From the NCBI RefSeq assembly GCF_000143415.4, contig NW_003314457.1, positions 19,582 through 79,028 of the forward strand: DNA of 59,447 nucleotides, given 5' to 3'. Shown here piece after piece: positions 55,028 through 59,447 of the stretch. The first letter of the stretch is position 1. Each line of letters starts with the position of its first letter. The notes below the pieces were generated by a model. The model did not search any database, was not told the DNA's origin, and saw nothing but the letters and a program-made list of their open reading frames with translations. The DNA comes from Selaginella moellendorffii. Taxonomy: Eukaryota; Streptophyta; Lycopodiopsida; Selaginellales; Selaginellaceae. A program made the position numbers and the translations under genes.

Positions 55028-56433
55028 TCAGTTTGATAGATGCGATGAGAGAGGAAGGGCTAGAATGCGAGACTTGCCTGGTCTTGTTCCCATGGTTTGG
55101 TTCCACATACCCTGCCACCAAGGATGCATGGAGCTATTCCGGGCGTTCGCAGCTCTATTCATTGCACGAATCTGCAGTGAGAAGAGAAGATGGTTAACTC
55201 ATTTGGACAAAATGTAGGGAGAGTACCCGGGCTTTTGCTTGCTTCTTCTCCCACCTCGTACTGGCCTGGCAAGAGAAAACATTTCTGTGTGCTCGATTTT
55301 GCCTCAAAATGTAGAGAGCTTACCGTTGCAAAAACGTCTGCGGATTGATAACCCATGCCTGAAAGCATGACGCCAACCTGTGAGAGCTCAGTTAATCACG
55401 AAGTTATAGATAGCCGGCCAGCCACTTACACTCACGCGCTCCACTCTCCGCATTTCATCCTCTAAAAGAGCGAGCTGAGGAGCAGAAACCCAGTGGATAC
55501 AGTCCACGGGGCTTTGGAAACAGTTCGCGTTAGCTAGAAATGAAGCTAGACACCAGCAAAACTTACAAGAGAATAGGCAACGAAGTTACCAGGATTCTAT
55601 AGCAATCTGTGAAAGCGATGCGTCGCCAGATTGCGAAACAACTCGTGCTCTTCCGTGTTCTTCCTCAATTGCGAACGTACAAGGCGCTGTATTCACACAG
55701 TTCTTACATCCTATCCTTCGAGACACGACTATACATTAGAAAATGAAAGAGAGAGAACACAAAAGCTTGATACGTACCGATGCATGAAACCTCGTCCACA
55801 AACACTCGATCCTTGGTACACGTAACACTCAAGAAAGGGTTCTTTGAAGTCAGGGCGTAGCCATTTATCTCGTCATACACCATCCTCTGCTCCGGATCAC
55901 TCAGCACCTATCACACACCAATTCTTTTCATTGTGAGCTGAGAAAGAACACACACAAAAAAAAAGAACGTTTTTACCTCGTACACTTCATTCACAAACAT
56001 ACAAAAATTTGTAGCTCCAGAGTCATCTCCAATCAAATCGGGATGGCATTCTTTCATACAGGAGTAGTAAGCCTTTCTAATGTCCTCGGACGTAGCATCG
56101 GGCTCCTAGAAAAGAATGAACAAATGAAAGCAAGGAACTGAAAACATAAAAAGGAACAACAAAGAACCATACCAATCCTAGAACCGAGTAGTAGTCCTCT
56201 TCAGGCGCCTCGGTCCCAATGGAAGAGCTATCGTCCACTGTTGCTCTTGCTGCCACCGAACGACTATAATTTCTATAAGATCGGAGCTTCCTTTCAAATA
56301 CCGAGGAAGAACATTCTCTAACAGCTCTCCCTAAATCTCGTCCAATTACACTATTCGAATGATCTACAGCAAGAATTGTCTTTCTCCTTGGATCTAGCGC
56401 CGACACGCAGCGATTGACAGCCGCGGCAGCCAT
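55028..56433 (-). CDS. Chloroplast DnaJ-ferredoxin chimeric protein (DJC76/77/82 type)
   Basis: Seven exons on the minus strand: 56173-56433, 55977-56105, 55778-55907, 55590-55710, 55430-55511, 55324-55377, 55028-55171. All junctions are GT-AG and phases sum to 306 residues. The first ~75 residues (MAAAAVNRCVSALDP, Ser/Arg-rich, few acids) look like a chloroplast transit peptide. A J domain follows (DYYSVLGLEPDATSEDIRKAYY, with the HPD motif in KECHPDLIG). Then comes a bacterial-type ferredoxin domain with CIGCKNC and, across a splice, ESCPVDCIHW, giving an Fe-S cluster ligand set. The family pairs an Hsp70 co-chaperone module with an electron-transfer or redox-sensing module in plastids. The C-terminus (MHPWWQGMWNQ) is unassigned. 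It shares a G-box-rich upstream region with the lumen protein gene at 56711. Confidence 0.9.
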
Positions 56434-56710
56434 TTCTTTGATCGGTCTAGCTGCTATAGCGCATAGAAAATGAATCTCTAGAGCTTGCCTGGCGCCATGG
56501 CCTCGTCTTACCTAGCCTAGAAATATTCTCGCAACGAGAACGAAATTTTTGTGTGCGTGGAGAGCACACTCAAAGTATCTCCACGCACGCGTCGCCACGT
56601 GGACGTAAGCCACGTGTCAGATACGTGGATTTATCTAGGGCACAGCATTTGGTATATTCTTGGGACACGTCACGGAGTTTAAAAACTTTGCCAATGCGGA
56701 TATAGTGGCC
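56434..56710. promoter_or_regulatory. Divergent promoter with G-box / ABRE-like cluster
   Basis: CACGTG palindromes at 56596-56601 and 56611-56616 plus an ACGTGG at 56623-56628 lie within 33 bp. They sit between the ATGs of two predicted chloroplast proteins. G-boxes bind bZIP and bHLH factors and are frequent in light- and ABA-regulated plant promoters. Shared control of the two genes is inferred. Confidence 0.7.
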
Positions 56711-57463
56711 ATGGCGGCAATGGCTTGTATTTCCCTCGCCACTCTCCCGAGGTCGTCTAAGGCTAGGGTTTTCGCGGCGGCAGGAAGAGGAGGATCGATC
56801 GCCTCCGCATCCACAGCTACATGCGGTAGGCGCCAGGCACTAGCGCTGCTAGCGCTTACGTCGTCCACGGCCTTTGGATCGAATTCGAAGGCGGCATTCT
56901 CTCTCGATTCCCCGGTGGCGGCAGCGGCGGAAGAGGGATCCTCGCCGTTTGAGACGTATTACGGCACAGCCGCGAGCGCGTCCAGCTATGGCGGCTATGG
57001 CGGGAATGCGAGCAAGAAGGACTCGGCCGAGTATATCTTCGAGGTGCCCCAGGGATGGAAGGAGCGCCTCATCTCCAAGGTCGAGAAGGGCACGAATGGG
57101 ACCGACTCGGAGTTTTACAACCCACGCAGGAAAGGTGAGAAGACTTACCTCACATACTTGGCAGGATTTCGCAAGCTCGCCAACCGAGACAACGTCCTCA
57201 ACGATCTCTCCCTCTCGGACGTGAGCTTGCAAGACGATATCTCCCAGGCCGATAGCATCAAGGCCTCGGACAAGCAAAACGATTCCGGCCAGCTCTACTA
57301 CGAGTATGAGATCCAGGGGCCGGTGGCTCACAGCCTCATCTTCGTTACGTGCGCCAAGAACAAGCTCTACGCCCACTACGTGAGAGCTCCCACGCAGGAC
57401 TGGACGAGAGACGAGCCCATGCTAAGGCACGTTCATGAATCCTTCATGACTGTGGGAGCGTGA
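56711..57463 (+). CDS. Thylakoid lumenal 19-kDa-type protein (PsbP-like fold), single exon
   Basis: A 250-residue protein from MAAMACISLATLP. An upstream in-frame ATG at 56660 is less likely because the transit peptide starts at 56711. The N-terminus is a Ser/Ala/Arg-rich chloroplast transit peptide followed by a twin-arginine lumen signal (GRRQALALLALTSSTAF). The mature part has YYGTAASASSYGGYGGN, EYIFEVPQGWKERL, KGTNGTDSEFYNP and TCAKNKLYAHYVRAP, which I recognise as conserved features of the thylakoid lumenal 19-kDa protein family (PsbP/Mog1-like fold). The biochemical role of the family is not well defined. It converges with the bHLH gene ending at 57652. Confidence 0.88.
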   Translation: MAAMACISLATLPRSSKARVFAAAGRGGSIASASTATCGRRQALALLALTSSTAFGSNSKAAFSLDSPVAAAAEEGSSPFETYYGTAASASSYGGYGGNASKKDSAEYIFEVPQGWKERLISKVEKGTNGTDSEFYNPRRKGEKTYLTYLAGFRKLANRDNVLNDLSLSDVSLQDDISQADSIKASDKQNDSGQLYYEYEIQGPVAHSLIFVTCAKNKLYAHYVRAPTQDWTRDEPMLRHVHESFMTVGA

Positions 57464-57651
57464 AAGGTTACCAGGTGTGGTTTTCATGGTTTTTTCAGAA
57501 AGTTTGATTTTCCTTATGCAAGTGGTTTTGATCCACGATCATACGGCTCTTGTCATTGTATAGTTATGGTTTTACATACAGTTAGAAGTTGTTCTTACGC
57601 CCACTTCCTATTCACAAGACAAAAAGTTCGCCAGGATGAAGAAAAAGTCGC
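57464..57651. other. Convergent 3' ends
   Basis: 188 bp separates the stop codons of the lumen protein and the bHLH gene. It probably contains both 3' UTRs, which may overlap. Confidence 0.5.
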
Positions 57652-58654
57652 TCAAGCTACAGGAGGCCTCAAGAGAGAATCCTCCGTCGAAGTGGACGAC
57701 GAAGGCATCCATTGCCACATCCCGCCTGCCGGGAAGGCCGACACCGTCTCGAGCTTGAGCTTTTCGGAGGGTGGAAGCGAGTGGTTTTGAGCAGCCAGTG
57801 CCGCGGCCGCGGCCGCTGCTTGGTACGCGGGATGAGGGACGAAGGAGACCGAGAACGTCTTTAGCTGCTCTTCGAGCCTCTCCTTCTCGGCTTTTAGTCT
57901 GAGCTTCTCGTCCCGGAGTTCGTTCTTCTCAATCTGCGGAAGCGAGCGAGAGTAATTGCTTTGCTTTGCTCTGCTGTGTCGCACTAACGAACCTTTAAGT
58001 CTTTAACAGCTTCACGGAGCTTGTCGTTGGATTCCTTGAGCTGCTGGGCCTCTTGTCGCAGCTGCAGCAAAACGCATGCCGCTTCGATGAGGATGGCGGA
58101 TTTGTCGGACTTGAGAGGCCTTCCCGGTTCCAGTGCGCCGCTCAATTCCAGAAACCTGTCAAGAGTACAACTTTTCAACACAGGAGTCCCGTGGAAACAG
58201 TGAGGCAACTCACTTATCATTGAGCTTATCCCGTCTCATCTTCTCTCGGACAGCCTTGGAGGACGTTGCATCGTCCCGCGGCCTGCAAAATCGAACGAAG
58301 AACAAGCAAAACTTGTCAACCAAACTTCAAACTCAGGGACTCGGAAGAAATGAGAATAAGATCGTCGCGACGGGCGAAGCAGAGCTACAAGACTAAAGAA
58401 AAAGTCGACCTTTTGCGAGGCGATTTGTCAAGCTTTAGAGACTCGGCTCTGCAAGAGACGCGATTGTGATGAATCCGAGGTGAAAATGAAAGTTGGAGTT
58501 ACCTGAAACAAGAACCATGTTGCAATTGGACCTGTTCTTGCTGCTCCGAAGAGAGAACAAGAATCGGCTGCGGCTTGGTGAGCTCCTCCAACAAACTTTC
58601 GTCCAGGAAAGCTAGCCACTGCCTGCTCTGTGCCGAGAAGCAAGAATAAGCCAT
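57652..58654 (-). CDS. bHLH transcription factor, group IVc (ILR3/bHLH104-like)
   Basis: Four exons on the minus strand, 58503-58654, 58214-58282, 57993-58155 and 57652-57933, with phases consistent and 221 residues. The N-terminus (MAYSCFSAQSRQWLAFLDE) is followed by an atypical basic region SSKAVREKMRRDKLNDKF, a helix-loop-helix (FLELSGALEPG...SDKSAILIEAA) and a leucine-zipper-like coiled coil (VKDLKIEKNELRDEKLRLKAEKERLEEQL). The Pro-rich C-terminal part contains FVPHPAYQAAAAAAALAAQ and GGMWQWMP. This domain order matches plant IVc bHLH proteins, which in angiosperms control iron-deficiency responses as dimers. Iron control in this organism is inferred. The first intron (220 bp) is the longest confirmed in the window. 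Confidence 0.92.
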
Positions 58655-58964
58655 TTAATTCTCCACCTTGATCGGCTCCGGGAAGAAAAAAATTCGATTT
58701 TTGAGACTCCAAAATCCCCTCTCCCAGCCCCCAACCTGTTCACAAATTTCCTTCTTTCTTTGTTTCTCTGTGTCCTGTGTGTTCTTCAGCCCTCACCGGG
58801 CATGCCTCCTCGTAGACACAAATGGCCCACAAATACAGTGTTTACACCACCAAACTTAGTGATGCTGGCTTTACCACTCTAGCTCGGTGTTGGCCTTCAC
58901 CTTTGTTTTGGCGGCAAGGGGAAAAGCTTACCACTAGCATGATCGTCGTTGCTAGCTATCCCTC
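58655..58964. other. Upstream of bHLH / 3' flank of next gene
   Basis: No gene is seen. It includes the presumed bHLH promoter and 5' UTR (CT-rich 58720-58790). Confidence 0.4.
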
Positions 58965-59140
58965 TCAATCATTCAACTCCGCATTGGAAACAGTATCATA
59001 TAGCTGCAAAATCGAAGAAAAACGAACTCGTTAAAACAAGGAGTGGCCCAGCTTTTGAGAGCACCTGTTTGTCGTCGTAGAGGGCCACTTGAGCTAACTT
59101 GTCGGTATCGACCAAGCGCTTGTGTCGGCCTCAAACCTCG
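58965..59140 (-). CDS. Probable 3' terminal exons of an unrecognised gene (partial)
   Basis: On the minus strand an exon ending ..VDTDKLAQVALYDDKQ at 59065 is followed by a GT-AG intron (59004-59064) and a last exon 58965-59003 coding LYDTVSNAELND plus stop. Phase is kept and the intron is 61 bp, like its neighbours. The upstream edge of the penultimate exon was not resolved: reading further left into 59141-59160 meets a TGA unless another splice intervenes. I do not recognise the protein. The remainder would lie to the right of the window or in short exons in 59160-59447 that I could not define. Confidence 0.4.
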
Positions 59141-59447
59141 CCATCAATCTCGAGCTAAAAGAAAAATCGGCAAGATATAAGAAGGGTAAAGATGACACGA
59201 GCCTTGCAGATTCTTAACTATGGCAATTCAACGCGCTTAGAAGGAATAAACATACAACAAAAAACACACTGCATTCAACGCAATAACAAGGGATTAGTTT
59301 ACGAGACGAGATAAAACCTTTACCTTGGAATCGGAACAGAGCTCCATGAACTAGAGCAATGTGTTTCGCTTTTGATGTCAGAGGACTAATCTCGAACCAG
59401 CCAAGTGCCACCACTCAACAACATGCAACCGAATGTGACTTTTGTCT
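59141..59447. other. Right-edge stretch, not resolved
   Basis: No convincing exon or repeat is seen. It may be intron and short exons of the gene ending at 58965. Confidence 0.3.

Noticed and set aside
54864-55217. Plus-strand 117-codon frame
   Set aside because: It overlaps the last exon of the DnaJ-ferredoxin gene in antisense and shows no recognisable domain.

Overview
The window looks like nuclear DNA of a land plant, most likely a lycophyte close to Selaginella. This is inferred from plant-specific families (G-type lectin receptor kinases, an Ole e 1/extensin protein, a DnaJ-ferredoxin chimera, a thylakoid-lumen protein, a group IVc bHLH), from very short introns (43-62 bp throughout the 15-exon TTI1 gene), and from dense old retroelements beside compact genes. 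No organellar or bacterial signature was seen.

Layout. 1-7.7 kb: a broken extensin-like gene, a broken G-type lectin receptor kinase on the minus strand and, head to head with it, an apparently intact one on the plus strand. 7.7-19.3 kb: a gene-dense island with a zinc-free MDR oxidoreductase, an intronless DGAT1, an intronless SF3b4-like splicing factor sharing a ~108-bp divergent promoter with DGAT1, a 15-exon TTI1 gene, a carboxylesterase broken at its oxyanion hole, and a DYW-PPR relic. 20-43 kb: transposon-filled sequence. It holds a degenerate Ty3/gypsy element with 176-bp LTRs, a 595-bp TRIM element nested in its reverse transcriptase, a second degenerate gypsy-like remnant, a non-autonomous family with ~1.7-1.8-kb LTRs carrying a CTCGGACTC-type minisatellite in inverted arrangement, an older member of that family, and an older TRIM copy.

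43.4-48.4 kb: a second, directly oriented copy of the first ~5.7 kb of the window. Here the extensin gene is intact and both receptor kinases are broken. 48.8-53.5 kb: a second gypsy element with a scrambled 5' end. 55-58.7 kb: another gene-dense end, with a DnaJ-ferredoxin protein and a thylakoid-lumen PsbP-like protein diverging from a G-box-rich intergenic region, a bHLH factor converging on the latter, and probable 3' exons of an unrecognised gene.

Exon junctions given as exact were worked out by hand from GT/AG sites and checked for phase by summing exon lengths. No database search was possible. The most notable observations are the reciprocally decayed 5-kb duplication, the intronless DGAT1, the nested TRIM with exact target-site duplication, the inverted large-LTR arms, the rearranged gypsy 5' end, and an interleaved A-B-A'-B' inverted repeat.
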